Shown here one piece after another: positions 38,689 to 49,359 of a stretch of DNA of 64,000 nucleotides (within the stretch, counting starts at the first letter, position 1; the number at the start of each line of letters is the position of its first letter). The notes under the pieces were generated by a model. That model was not told the origin of the DNA, searched no databases, and saw only the letters and a list, made by a program, of their open reading frames with translations. The stretch spans positions 158,203-222,202 of the forward strand of contig JADJRU010000009.1 in assembly GCA_016712105.1 (NCBI GenBank), in the 5' to 3' direction. A program made the translations under genes and the position numbers. Source of the DNA: Ahniella sp. (GTDB taxonomy: Bacteria > Pseudomonadota > Gammaproteobacteria > Xanthomonadales > Ahniellaceae).

Positions 38689-40692
38689 TCATCGCCGAGT
38701 CGTGACCCAAACCAACAAGCCGCCGATCAGCAAGCCCGCGAGCAAAGCCAAACCAAGGTGCCAGCCGGTTGTTGTCCCCTTCTCCGTGCCGGATTGTGTT
38801 GTTTTGGAAACGGGACCAATCTGGACAGCTGCCGCCATCGAATAAGCGAGTGCCCGATCCGGTTCACCTGCTCCCAGATGGGCATACGAACGAATCTGGT
38901 CGATTCTCGCCAGCAGGCCCAGATCCTTGCGCACACGCGCTGCATCGGCCAGTCGATCCAGGCTTTGCAGGGCCGCCACAAACTCGCCATGGGCGATCGA
39001 CACCCAGGCATCCTGCAGCGCGAGCGCAGAACCGAGCTCCCACTCTGGACTCGCACCGAGTTTTCCGCGCGCGGATTCGAGATGCGCTCTGGCTGCGGTG
39101 GGCTGTTTGTCGAGCAAGGCCTGCACACTGCGTGAGATCAGGACCGGCGCGAGCGCTGCTGCATTACTCAAGGTCGTTGCCTCGCGTTGGGCAGCATCCA
39201 GGGCGCTCCGCGCACCGTCCTGATCACCTTGTTTCCACAGCGCTCGCACACGGCCCAGTTCGGCATCGACACGCAACGTCGAGTCTGATGCCGGCGCCGT
39301 GTCCAGGACTTCCGAATAATGCGCCAGTGCCGCGGCCACATCACCCAGTGCCTCGTCGGCATTGGCCAGGTTGTACAGCACGATCGCCCGTTGATGGGTT
39401 TCGTTGGTCTGCTCGTACAGCTTCATCGCGGACTGGAAGGCAATCTGCGCAGCACGGGCATCCCCTTGCTGCAAGGCGACGCGTCCCAGTCGCTGCTCGG
39501 CGCTGGCCGCGGCCAAAGCCAACCCATTCTGCAAAGCCAGTGACTTTGCTTCCGCAAACCAGCGACCAGCATCGCCGTTGCCGTTTGCCAGCGCCACGTC
39601 CCCTTCGAGCAAGAGGGCATCGACCCGATCAGCAGCCTGACCGACTTGTTCGGCAGCAGACACATAGGCGCGAACAGCTGCTTCGGCTTCCGGCAGACGC
39701 CCGGCCTCCAGCCACAGGTTGGCCAGATTCTTGTGGCTGGCCAGAATCGAGGGCGCGTCACCCAGCGCTTCGCGCAAAGCGAGCGACTCGGCAAACCAGC
39801 GGGCGCCCAGCTCCGGATCCTGTCCACTCTCGCTGAGCAGCACACCCATGTTGTTGAGGACATTGGCCTGTTCGGCCCGATCCTCCAGCGCCACGAACCC
39901 ATCCAGGGCATGCCGATACCAGGCCATCGCCTGGTCGAATTCACCTGCGCGATACGCCCGGATCCCCGCGAACTTGTCGGCCAGCGCGAGGCGCGCCGGA
40001 TCACTGGTGGCCGCCGACGGGTCGCGCAAGGCTTCGATCGCAGCCAACACCAACGGGTCATCCTGGCCCATCGACTCGCGGATCGTGGCAACCAACGCTG
40101 GGCGATCCATCCCGCGCAATCGGACTTTGGTGGATTCCGGCACTTCGACAACCGTGACGTCCGGCCGCTCTGGCAAAGGCACTTCAGGCTCGTGCCGCCA
40201 CCACCAGACCCCAGCCCAGACCATCAGGCCAAGCACCAGCAGCGAGCCGAGCGCAGGCACCCGTGATTTGAATCGCATGGAGGGACTGGTTGCCGGCTCT
40301 GCCGTGGACGGTTTCGGCAATTCCGGGAACTCGGCAATCGCCGCCTCACGCAATTGATAACCGCGGCGATGTCGGGTTTCGATCCAGTCCTGGCCGTCAC
40401 CGGCTTCGCGGAGGACCTTCCGCAACTCGCTGATCGACTTGTGTAATGCCGCGTCGGTCACGAATCGACCGCCCCAGACACGCTCGATCAGATCGTCTTT
40501 GGCGACGATGCCCGGGTAGGCGCGGATCAGACACAACAAGACGTCGATCTGGTGCGCATCGGTGTCCAGGCGGTTTTCGCCGAGTTGCAGGCGCTTCCCC
40601 ACGGCGTCCAGACGAAACGGACCGAGCCGATAGAACGGCGCGGAAGGCATCGGCGCCGCCGACGTCAGGGCGAGAGCATTCGGATCAGTCAT
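38689..40692 (-). CDS. CadC-like membrane-anchored winged-helix regulator with TPR sensor domain
   Basis: 667 residues. The N-terminal OmpR-type winged helix (about 20-115: FRLDAVGKRLQLGENRLDTD, AKDDLIERVWGGRFVTD, ISELRKVLREAGDGQDWIET, RRGYQL) is followed by a linker and membrane helix (PALGSLLVLGLMVWAGVWWW), then about 400 residues of TPR helices. Unusually, a second membrane helix lies at the very C-terminus (LGLALLAGLLIGGLLVWV). DNA-binding therefore takes place at the inner membrane, with the TPR part probably periplasmic between the two helices. It is divergent from the beta-helix gene at 40861 with 168 bp between, so that gene is the obvious candidate target. Signal unknown. Confidence 0.8.
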   Translation of the reverse strand: MTDPNALALTSAAPMPSAPFYRLGPFRLDAVGKRLQLGENRLDTDAHQIDVLLCLIRAYPGIVAKDDLIERVWGGRFVTDAALHKSISELRKVLREAGDGQDWIETRHRRGYQLREAAIAEFPELPKPSTAEPATSPSMRFKSRVPALGSLLVLGLMVWAGVWWWRHEPEVPLPERPDVTVVEVPESTKVRLRGMDRPALVATIRESMGQDDPLVLAAIEALRDPSAATSDPARLALADKFAGIRAYRAGEFDQAMAWYRHALDGFVALEDRAEQANVLNNMGVLLSESGQDPELGARWFAESLALREALGDAPSILASHKNLANLWLEAGRLPEAEAAVRAYVSAAEQVGQAADRVDALLLEGDVALANGNGDAGRWFAEAKSLALQNGLALAAASAEQRLGRVALQQGDARAAQIAFQSAMKLYEQTNETHQRAIVLYNLANADEALGDVAAALAHYSEVLDTAPASDSTLRVDAELGRVRALWKQGDQDGARSALDAAQREATTLSNAAALAPVLISRSVQALLDKQPTAARAHLESARGKLGASPEWELGSALALQDAWVSIAHGEFVAALQSLDRLADAARVRKDLGLLARIDQIRSYAHLGAGEPDRALAYSMAAAVQIGPVSKTTQSGTEKGTTTGWHLGLALLAGLLIGGLLVWVTTRR

Positions 40693-40860
40693 GTGCAGGT
40701 GCGTTCACCGGGACAGTGTGCCTTCCCGGGGCCGCACTCGGCAAGCACAAGCCCGAATCAGCTTTCTTCAGACCTGCTCAGAACTTTTCTCTTTTCCATT
40801 CAGGACTTTACGCAAGCCAACCGAAACACTGTTGATCCCCGTTCCCAAGGTCAACCGCCC

Positions 40861-42824
40861 ATGTTCAAAGTCTCGTCAGCCACTCGCAGCAGAATGATTG
40901 CCTGGCTTCTTGCCAGCTGTTCCGTGATGTCGATGTCCGCCTCGGTCTCTGCATTCACGACTGTCGGCCCTCAGGTCAACTGCGGGTTCCGAACAACACT
41001 GAACAACCCCATTCAGGCAGCGCTGAACGCGGGACACACTGAACTCCGACTGGTGGGTGGGGCCACGTATACCGGGTCTGTAGTCGTAAACGGTTCGGCT
41101 GACGTAACCCTTCGCGGCGGATTCACCGACTGCACGCAGGCAGCCAACAATGTGCTCCCCAGCAATCCCCAGGCCAGTGCTCGTGGAGTGCGCCCGCTTG
41201 ATGCCGCCATGGCGCTGGCTCCGGCACAAAACCGGCGCCGCGTCATCACGCTTCAGTCCATCGAACTGCGTCCCAATCTGGAGCAGACACCCACCGGAAT
41301 GGGTCTGTGGATCGCTGGTTTGATGGATGTGCGGCTCGAACGCAGTCGCATCAGCGGCTTCAATCATGCTGGCAACAACGGCGGTGGTGTCCTGATGTTC
41401 GATGGCCAACTGTTCCTGGTCAGCTCGGAAATCAGCAACAACCGCGCGCAAAAAGGCGGCGGTATCTACTGCAGCGGCGGCCAAGTCCGATTGGACCCGG
41501 CAAGCCGGCTGCTGCTGAACCGGGCTGAGACGATCGATTCGGATGGTGAGGGCGGCGGCGCCTACCTGCAGCAATGTACGTTCGTGTCCCAGGGCCGTGT
41601 GCTGCCCAGTACGCTGGGCGGCACCAGTGGCATCATCGGCAATCAGGCCGGTGCGGCAGGCGGTGGGCTGTATGTGATCGGCGGGCTGACCGAGATTCAA
41701 GGTGGTCCGTTCTGTTCTGATCTCACCGCACCTGTCTGCTTGCCCCGGCTCGCAATCGTCGGCGCCAATTCAGCCCGGATCGGTGGCGGCGTTTACGCAA
41801 GCGACGGTGCGGAACTGACGTTCGATTTCGCGAATCTGTCCGCCAACACCGCCACGATCGAAGGCGGCGGAATGTTTCTCGATCAATCGACAATGAGGTT
41901 CGGTGGGCTCGGTTCACTCTACCCCAATTACGATCGCAATCACTGCACCGAGTCCATCTGTGAAGTGATGAGCGGCAACCGCGTTCGTGCGGCCAACGTC
42001 GACGCCGGTACGGGGGGTGCCATCCGCAGCGTCAACTCAAGCATCACCCTGGCCGACGTCCTGCTGGATGACAATACCTCGGCAGTATCCGATGTGTTCG
42101 ACATGCAATTCGGCAGCGGACTGTTCCAGCAAGTATTGGTGCGCAATCCAGACCGACCCGCACCGAACCCGGGCCTGATGGCTGAGTTCCGGCCAGCAAC
42201 AGTCACCATACGTCGGTCCACTTTTGTCGCCGAATTCCCTGCAAACCGGGTTTCGGGCGAGCCGACTCTTCTGGCCGACCCGACCCGCAAGCGCTGCTCA
42301 AGATCATGAGTGGGAACATGACCTTGAACGATACGCTGCTGGCAGGCTTCGGCACTGAAACGATGCCCTTGATCGCCGGCCCCAATGCGACGTTGACGGG
42401 TGTCTGCAACGCCCACGCCGGAGCCCCCATCGACACGGATCTCCTTCCAATCAGTATCCCTGTCGACATCGGTGATGTGGCCTCCGATGGCAGCTTTGCC
42501 CCGGCCGCGGTGTCCGACCTGATTGATCGATGCGTCGGTCAGGACGTACTCGCCAACGCCCGCGATATTCGCGGTCAACCGCGTCGTCTGGGCCAGCCTG
42601 GTGGCGCCGCGGCGACACCCATGGACATCGGTGCGTTCGAACATCAGGGTTCCCTGCTGTTCCGGAACAGCTTCGATTGCGGCGGACACAGCAATGGAGT
42701 TTCCTCTTCCGCCCGGGCCCTCGCGCCAGACTTGCCCTCATCCGGCCTTCGGCCACCTTCTCCCGTTTCACGGGAGAAGGACATCAACCAGCAACGATCG
42801 GCGCATCAGTGCCGCCGCATGTAA
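40861..42824 (+). CDS. secreted right-handed beta-helix protein, one frameshift
   Basis: About 654 residues. The signal peptide is MFKVSSATRSRMIAWLLASC...ASVSA. Repeated GGG[IVM]-containing turns (GNNGGGVLMFDGQLFLVSSE, QKGGGIYCSGGQVRLD, GGGLYVIGG, GGGVYASDGAELTF, EGGGMFLDQSTM) are typical of polymorphic-outer-membrane-protein-like or pectate-lyase-like beta-helices. The frame changes at about 42287: the second part continues DPQALLKIMSGNMTLNDTLLAG. Near the end is GAFEHQGSLLFRNSFD, after which the frame reads through a REP repeat (42735-42780) to a stop at 42824. The true C-terminus is therefore probably just after NSFD. Divergent from the CadC-like regulator. Confidence 0.75.
42735..42780. 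repeat. REP palindrome, reverse copy of the 9088 element
   Basis: CCCTCATCCGGCCTTCGGCC followed by the hairpin CCTTCTCCCGTTTCACGGGAGAAGG. Same family as 9088-9187. It lies between the functional end of the beta-helix gene and the convergent Calx-beta gene, and currently forms the in-frame 3' end of the former. Confidence 0.85.
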
Positions 42825-45800
42825 CCCAGCGCGAGGCCACCACACAGCATCAGCAAGATCAGCATCCAGCGCGACCAGGGCGCCAGCGCATCCACTGCGG
42901 TTGCCGGCACCAGAATTCCGCCGAGATTAAAGGTCAGCACCTGCGATGAGCCCGCGATCGCACAATTCAACGTCCCGGTGTAACTGCCGGAACCGCCAGG
43001 GCTGATGCCGATGGAAATCGGTGCGGCGCCACCTGCGGGAATCGTGAACGCGAGGGGTGTCGCGGTGAATGGAGTCGCCGGCGCAGTACACGTGAGCGAT
43101 ACCGGAACCGGATTCGGGTTCGTCACCGGGATCTGCGCGGTCGGTGCCGCCGCCCGACACGCCTGGGACATTCACCGTGGCGCCGTTGGTCGGCACGGAG
43201 GCGGCAACAATGGACCTGACGGACAGGACAGAGACCACTGTCGCGATACGGCTGCAGCGGTGCCGCTGGTTTCGTTGCAGGTCAGGGTCGCGGACTGCGC
43301 GGTCGGCTGGCTGGCGCAGGTCAGAGAGAGATTCTGCGGCGCCATGGTGCTGCCGATGAAGATCAGATCAATCGCTGCCGCCCCGGCAAAACTGCCCGGA
43401 TTGGCTCCACCCAAGGTACAGCCGTTGAGGTCGCGTCCCACCACCGCCGACGGCGTTGCGATGATGCGGTACCCGCCGATCCGTGACGCCAGGAACACCA
43501 CCTCCGCGGGCGACCCACGTGGGTGCGACGAGGTTGACCATGGAGCTCGGTATCGCTGCTTGCCGCGAAAGCCGTGCTGCCCGGAGCATAAGTGGCCGTC
43601 AGCGTCTTGATGCCCGGCGTCGTGCTCGTGATCACGCAACTCGCGCTGCTCGCAGGCGGCGTGCCCGCGACGATCGTCACCGGACCACAACTCGCGCCCG
43701 TACCGTCATTCACCGTCACCTACCGCCGGCGACAACGTCTGCCCACGTATCTGACCTAGCATGGCGCATCACGCGGGTCCGGATTGCGCTGGTGACCCTC
43801 GGTCGACTGCTGATCGTCGTCCTGCAGCGTTGCCGAAGCCGTCAGATTGCCGGGCGTCCGTTCACGCCAGTCACATTCAAACTGAAATTCTCGTCGCCTT
43901 CGAATACGGTGTCGCCATTGACGGTGACGGGAATGGTCACGCTGGTCTGACCTGCCGGAATGGTCACGCTGCCTGCGGCAAGCGCAACAAAGTCCGCATC
44001 CGGACCAACCGATGAAGCCGAGCCATCAGCCGTCGTTCGCGTGAAGCCCACCGCACGGCCCGAAGCCGGCGTCAGTTCACGATGACATTCAACACGTTGC
44101 TGGCGTTGCCTTCGGGTTGACTGACGTTGGCCACATTCAGTACCGGCAGAGCGTCGTCGTCCTGAATGGTGCCGGTGGCAATCGCCGTGCCGAGCGTGAC
44201 CGTTCCGGTCGCCACCGGGTTGCTCAGCGCGAGGGTAAAGGCCTCGTCGTCCTCATCCAAGGCATCATTGTTGATCGTCACGTTGACCGTCTGCGAGGTT
44301 GTGGTGTTTGCCGCGAAGGTCACCATGCCCCCAGTGATCGCCGTGAAATCGCTCGCACCGGCTGTACCGTTGGTGGAGGCCACCGTCAGCGTCAGGCCCG
44401 AGGCCACCGGATTGCTCAAGGTCACCGAAAACGCCATCGGGTTCACACTCTCGAGCTGACTCACACTGGCCGAGGCAAATTGCACCGTCGCCGTGTCGTT
44501 GTCGGTGATACCAATGTTCGGCACTCCCGCAATGCCGAGATTGTTGTAGCCGGCACCCACTGCACCGCATGCGTGATGCTGCCGGTGTGCGCGCCTTCCA
44601 CCACGTTGTCGTCGATCGCCGTCACCGTCACCGTTTGCGCGATGTTCCAGTTCCCTGGCGTGAACACCACCGGACTGGTCGCTGCAGTGACCTGCGTGTT
44701 CGGCGTCAGTGTGATGCTGACATTGTTCGTCGGCTGAGAGGTCAACAACAACGTGTACGAATCGGTTGCGCCAACTTCAGTCACATCCGTCGAACCGCTG
44801 GACTGCGTGATCACCACACCCGCGATGTCGTCGTTGGTGATCGTGCCGGTACCAGTACCTGCGGCAATCGACGCGTTCGTGGGCGCAGACAACACCACCG
44901 AGAAGGTCTCGTTCGCCCGACCACGGCATCCCCATTGATGGTTGCCGTCAAGGTTGTCGTGGCCGTCACGCCGCCTGCGGCAATACTCGTCGTGCCGGCC
45001 AATGTCGCCGAATAATCCGAAGGCGCGCTGGCCGTTCCATCGGTCGCGAGCGCCGTGAAGGTCGCCGGAAACGCCGTCAGTCCGGTACGCGTGACCGTGA
45101 ACACCAGACTCGACGTACCACTGTTGCCTTCCGCAATGTTGACATTGTTGATCGCAAGCGTGGGCGCGATGTCATCGTTGGTGAGCGTGCCGATGCCTTG
45201 ACCATCACCAATCGTTGCGTTGCTCGGCGCACTCAGATTGACGAAGAACGTCTCGGTGCCCTCGAACACGCCGTCGCCGTTGATCGTCACGCTGACTTGC
45301 GTCGATCCAGCCGCCCCACCAGCCGCCGAACCGCTGCCGCTGGCGACCATGTAGTCGCCACTCGCCACCGTCGCGGTGCCGTCCGCCGTCGCGAAATCGA
45401 ATCCCACGACTGACGCGCTGGCTCCGCTGCGGGTCACGGTGAAGGCCAGGATCGATGTGCCGGAGTTGCCCTCGGCAATCGAGACGTCGCTGATCGACAA
45501 GACCGGGAGCGCGGCCGAGTTGGTCTGTTTCTCATAGGCGCCGATATCGACGATCGGTGCCGTCCCCAAACCCGTGTCTGGCACACCTGTGTCATTAAAA
45601 CGTCTCGGATTGCCGTCCAGATCAACGGTGATGCCCCCCGGCACCAGCGAGTTGTTGCCTGCATCAACCGCAATGCTGAGATTGCCAAGGCGATAATCGC
45701 CGCCAATCGTCGGCGCAGTAGTGCTTGCATCCAGCGGCGCGACAAAGGATGGATTCACGCCGACCAGACTGTTGTTGCTGGTGAACGCCCCGACAATGTC

Positions 45801-47603
45801 GTTGGTCGCGGGGAAGTTGGAAGCCTCGTTGCCGAACACGATCGAATTGTTCAGCGTGAGCGAGAAGGTGCCGGCATTGGCGATTCCCCCGCCGCCATCC
45901 ACAACGGCCGTCGTGAAATTCCCGGCAACGGTCGAGTTGTTCAGGATCAGGGTCCCGCGGTTGCGGATGCCACCGCCCTGACTGTTGCCGCGATTGCCCC
46001 CAACCAGCGAGTTGGTCAGCGTGGTGGTGCCGGTAGAGCTATTGAAGATGGCGCCGCCGAAGTGCCAGAATTGCCGATGAGGCGGCTGTTGGTGATGTTC
46101 AGTGCCGACGCTGTACCGTTCAACATCGCGCCGCCGTCGCCCTGCGAATCCCCGTTCGGACGGTCAGGTTATTCAGATTCAGCGTGCTGTTGTTGACGAA
46201 AAAGCGGAACGGATCAACGCTGCTGCGTGTGATCGTGCCATTCTGGATGGTCATCGGTGTGGTGATTTGCGGGAGACCAATACTCGTACCGACCACGCTC
46301 GCATGAATGGCTGTCAAGGTGACCGTCTGAGCGCCCAGATTGATCGTATCGGCGCTGGCACCGTTGGCATTGGCGCAGTTGATCGCCTGGATCAGTTCCG
46401 CCGGCGTTGCCGGACATGGTGTACGGGAATGAACGGAGCGCAGGGGTCAGCGTCGTCGTTGGTGATTGTCCCCATCCCCTGCCCGTCCACGACAGTCGCG
46501 CCAACCACGTTGGTGACGTTGACGAAGAAGGTCTCGTTCGGCTCGAAGGTGGTATCGCCGTTGACCTGCACTGTGAAGGCGTAGGTGTTGCTGCCGGCCG
46601 GGATGGTTTGGGCGGTGAGCGCGTTGGCCACGTAATCGACGCCGGCAGTAGCCGTGTTGTTCGCCGTGCCGATATCAAACACAACGCCGCCAGGACCGGC
46701 TGGTGCACTGAGGTTGACATTAAAACTGAAGGCGGTCGACCCGGCGTTGCCTTCGTTGATCGCGACGTCGTTGATCGACAGATTGGGATTCGGGAGCACA
46801 GCCGCAGCATTGATATTGGCAGCCAGATGCAGGATGGCGACGCTATCTGATGTCCAACCCACTGTCGTGGACCCTGCCACACCGGTCTTGGAGCTGGTTC
46901 GGTAGCGGCCGATGCCAGTTCCCGGTGCAGCGATGGTCAGCGAAACATCGTGGATTCCAGTTTGTGGGGCATTTGGCGTAGCGGTGATGGGGCCGCTGTT
47001 GCGAAAACTGTCGAAGATATCGAACACCAGGTCACCGGCGGTGGTCGTATTCAAGGTGATGCTCGAAGCGATATCGGAACCGCTCGAGATCTGTTGTGTT
47101 CCCGTGCCATCGATGGGTGTCGTCTGGTCCACGCCATCAAAAGTCTGTGCGGTCACAACTGTGTTGGCAGCAGTCGTGAATCCAGACACGGTAATGGTGG
47201 CCGTCGTCGGAGTGACGCTGGTACCCAGCGCCAGACGCCAGATCGAATCCGTCGCAAACGTGTCATCGCGTTGCACGACCAGCGTCATCGGCGTGACGCC
47301 GAAACTGACGGTCGGAACGGCAGTGGATGACGCATTCGAAGCGGTCACCACCAGCAAGCGGTTGGTACCTGCCGGAACGGTAAAAGCCAAGGAGGTATTG
47401 GCCGCAACCTGCGCCGGCGCGCCAAGCGCGGACACCGCAGCCTGTGATGCAGGAGCGAACCCGAACAGGAACGCCAGAGCACACAGTGGATTCATCACGA
47501 CATGACGCCATATCGAAGATGTCTTCAATGCCGTCACGATCGGAGCAGTCTCTCGACTCGGGGGCGCGGCAACAGCGAAGGCATCGGCTGGCAGTCGGTT
47601 CAT
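42806..47603 (-). CDS. giant secreted Calx-beta protein with IPTL-CTERM-like tail, many frameshifts
   Basis: About 1,600 residues if joined. Signal sequence MNPLCALAFLFGFAPASQAA; starts at 47603 (AAGAGA upstream) or 47495 are both possible. A beta-rich N-terminal domain is followed by Calx-beta repeats recognisable by ISDVSIAEGNSGTS...GDGVFEGTETFFVNLSAP...GTLTNDD; I count about six, interrupted by a beta-helix segment (46.4-45.6 kb). After an Ig-like region the protein ends LAPWSRWMLILLMLCGGLAL-GYMRRH: a Trp/Pro motif, one hydrophobic helix and basic residues, close to IPTL-CTERM sorting tails. At least ten frame breaks were traced (for example near 46430, 46150, 46060, 44920, 44563, 44075, 43850, 43250), several explained by one missing C or G. 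Reading between 43.2 and 43.8 kb is unreliable. Confidence 0.7.
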
Positions 47604-47853
47604 GGTAGTGATCTCTTGCGCTCGTTTGCGAGCCGCTCAAATGGCGGCCCTTCGGCGGAAAATGGTAGCGCATCCGGGCACAGGGATTGACGCAATCGCC
47701 TCAACACCCATCAGGGCACCCGGACAGGCGCGAAAGGCGTGCCTTCGGTCCAGTTGATCCACCCACAGATTAGCCTCGAGCCATTTGCCCGGTCGGACAT
47801 GGCCGGATTCCGCCAGCTCAATCGTATGTGGGACATCCAAAGCCGGAGCCCCA

Positions 47854-49305
47854 ATGCGCCACTTCATCGCCTGTTTCCTATTGTTGTCGATTGCAGCCAC
47901 CACCAACGCTGCGGAATTTCTGGTCAGCTCCCGCCTCGACAGCGGTGCGGGCACGTTCCGCGAAGCTTTGATCTCAGCCATTACCACACCGTCACCGCCG
48001 CACGTGATCCGCTTCACTGCGGCCTACCCCCTGGGTGGCCGCATCAACCTTGCTTCGGCGCTGCCCACGATCCAGGTCGAGCTGACCATCGAGGGCAACA
48101 ATCGGTTTCCGCAACTGAGCGGCGTGGAGCAGTTTCCGCTCCTGATCACCACTCGAAGCCTCACGCTGCGAGACATCCAGTTGATGGACGGCTGGGCTCC
48201 TGTCGTGAACACCACGGCAGGCGATGGTGGCTGCGTGCGATACAACGGCGCACCAACAGCCGTCGCCACCTTGCTCGTCGAGCGGACGAATTTCCTCAAT
48301 TGCCGGGCGCGCGAGTTGTTCCTGGCAGGTGGCGGAGCGATCCACTGGCCGGCACCGGCCGGCGGCCTTGAAATCCGGCAATCGACGTTCACGAACAACC
48401 GTGCGATCAGCAACGACGCAGCAAACGAACAGCCACGTGGCGGCGCTGTGCAGGCATCAACTTCCGCCATCGTCATCACCGGCAGTACCTTCGTCGACAA
48501 TCAGGTCCAGACTGTCGGCACACGCGGTGGCCTGGGCGGTGCCCTCGCCCTGTTCGTGCAGCCTGGAGACTTCAATTTCGCCAGCCTCCAGGGCAATCGA
48601 TTCAGCGGCAACCAGGTGACCGAAAACGCCTCGGACCAGGGACGCGGCGGCGCAGTCTTTGTCGCGCTGCAGACCGGCACCCAAGTTGCGATCGATCAAA
48701 ACTGGTTCAACGGAAACTCTGCCCGCGAAGGCGGCGCCTTGTTTCTGCGCGGGACCAACGTGCTGAATCTCATGAACGTCCGCAACAATTCCTTCCACAA
48801 TGGGCAGGCACAGTTCGCCGGTGGCGGCATGTCCGTACTTTCGGGATTTTTGGTAGCCACGCACAACACGTGGAACGAGAGTCTCGCTCCGAGTGCATCA
48901 ACCCTTGCATTCACCAATACCGATGTCCGCCGGTTCGCCAACAACGTCCTGGTGCGTCCGTTTGGTAGCGCTCACTGCACGATGACGAACATCGTTCGCA
49001 ACAGCCTGCAGGGCGCCGGCAACTTCTTCGACAGTGCCTGCAGCGGACTCGAGCAAGCGAGCGATCAGTTTTTCCCGGGAGACCTGGTACTGGTCGTGGA
49101 TGAAACCGAGCGGGTTGGCGTACTGAAGCTCCCGCCCGGAACATCGGCGATTGATGGCGGCAGCGACGTTTCAGATGATTGTTCGGCCACCGATGCCCGC
49201 GGCACGACACGTCCGCAGGATGGTGACGGCAACGGCCAGGCACGCTGTGATGCCGGTGCATACGAGGTTGCCTCGCCCGTGCTGTTTCGAGATGGATTCG
49301 AATAA
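47854..49305 (+). CDS. secreted right-handed beta-helix protein with FRDGFE tail
   Basis: 483 residues, frame intact. Signal peptide MRHFIACFLLLSIAATTNAA. CSLREA-like start (LVSSRLDSGAGTFREALISA) and beta-helix turns (GGGAIHWPAPAGGLEIRQST, RGGAVQASTSAIVITGSTFV, REGGALFLRGTNVLNLMNVR). A typical terminal module with DARGTTRPQDGDGNGQARCD-AGAYE is followed by VASPVLFRDGFE-stop. ATG 47854 has GGAG eight bases upstream. Because it is uninterrupted it gives the best view of the architecture shared by its broken neighbours. Divergent from the Calx-beta gene (250 bp between), followed by a bidirectional terminator. Confidence 0.85.
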   Translation: MRHFIACFLLLSIAATTNAAEFLVSSRLDSGAGTFREALISAITTPSPPHVIRFTAAYPLGGRINLASALPTIQVELTIEGNNRFPQLSGVEQFPLLITTRSLTLRDIQLMDGWAPVVNTTAGDGGCVRYNGAPTAVATLLVERTNFLNCRARELFLAGGGAIHWPAPAGGLEIRQSTFTNNRAISNDAANEQPRGGAVQASTSAIVITGSTFVDNQVQTVGTRGGLGGALALFVQPGDFNFASLQGNRFSGNQVTENASDQGRGGAVFVALQTGTQVAIDQNWFNGNSAREGGALFLRGTNVLNLMNVRNNSFHNGQAQFAGGGMSVLSGFLVATHNTWNESLAPSASTLAFTNTDVRRFANNVLVRPFGSAHCTMTNIVRNSLQGAGNFFDSACSGLEQASDQFFPGDLVLVVDETERVGVLKLPPGTSAIDGGSDVSDDCSATDARGTTRPQDGDGNGQARCDAGAYEVASPVLFRDGFE

Positions 49306-49307
49306 AA

Positions 49308-49336
49308 AACGCCGAAGCGGAAGCCGCTTCGGCGTT
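49308..49336. terminator. bidirectional terminator between beta-helix gene and porin gene
   Basis: AACGCCGAAGCGG-AAG-CCGCTTCGGCGTT, a perfect 13-pair stem. Six A precede it on the + strand, so the transcript of the leftward porin gene ends in a U tract. Rightward, GTTGTTCGTT follows. Confidence 0.85.
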
Positions 49337-49359
49337 GTTCGTTACACGAGCCAGCGCGC

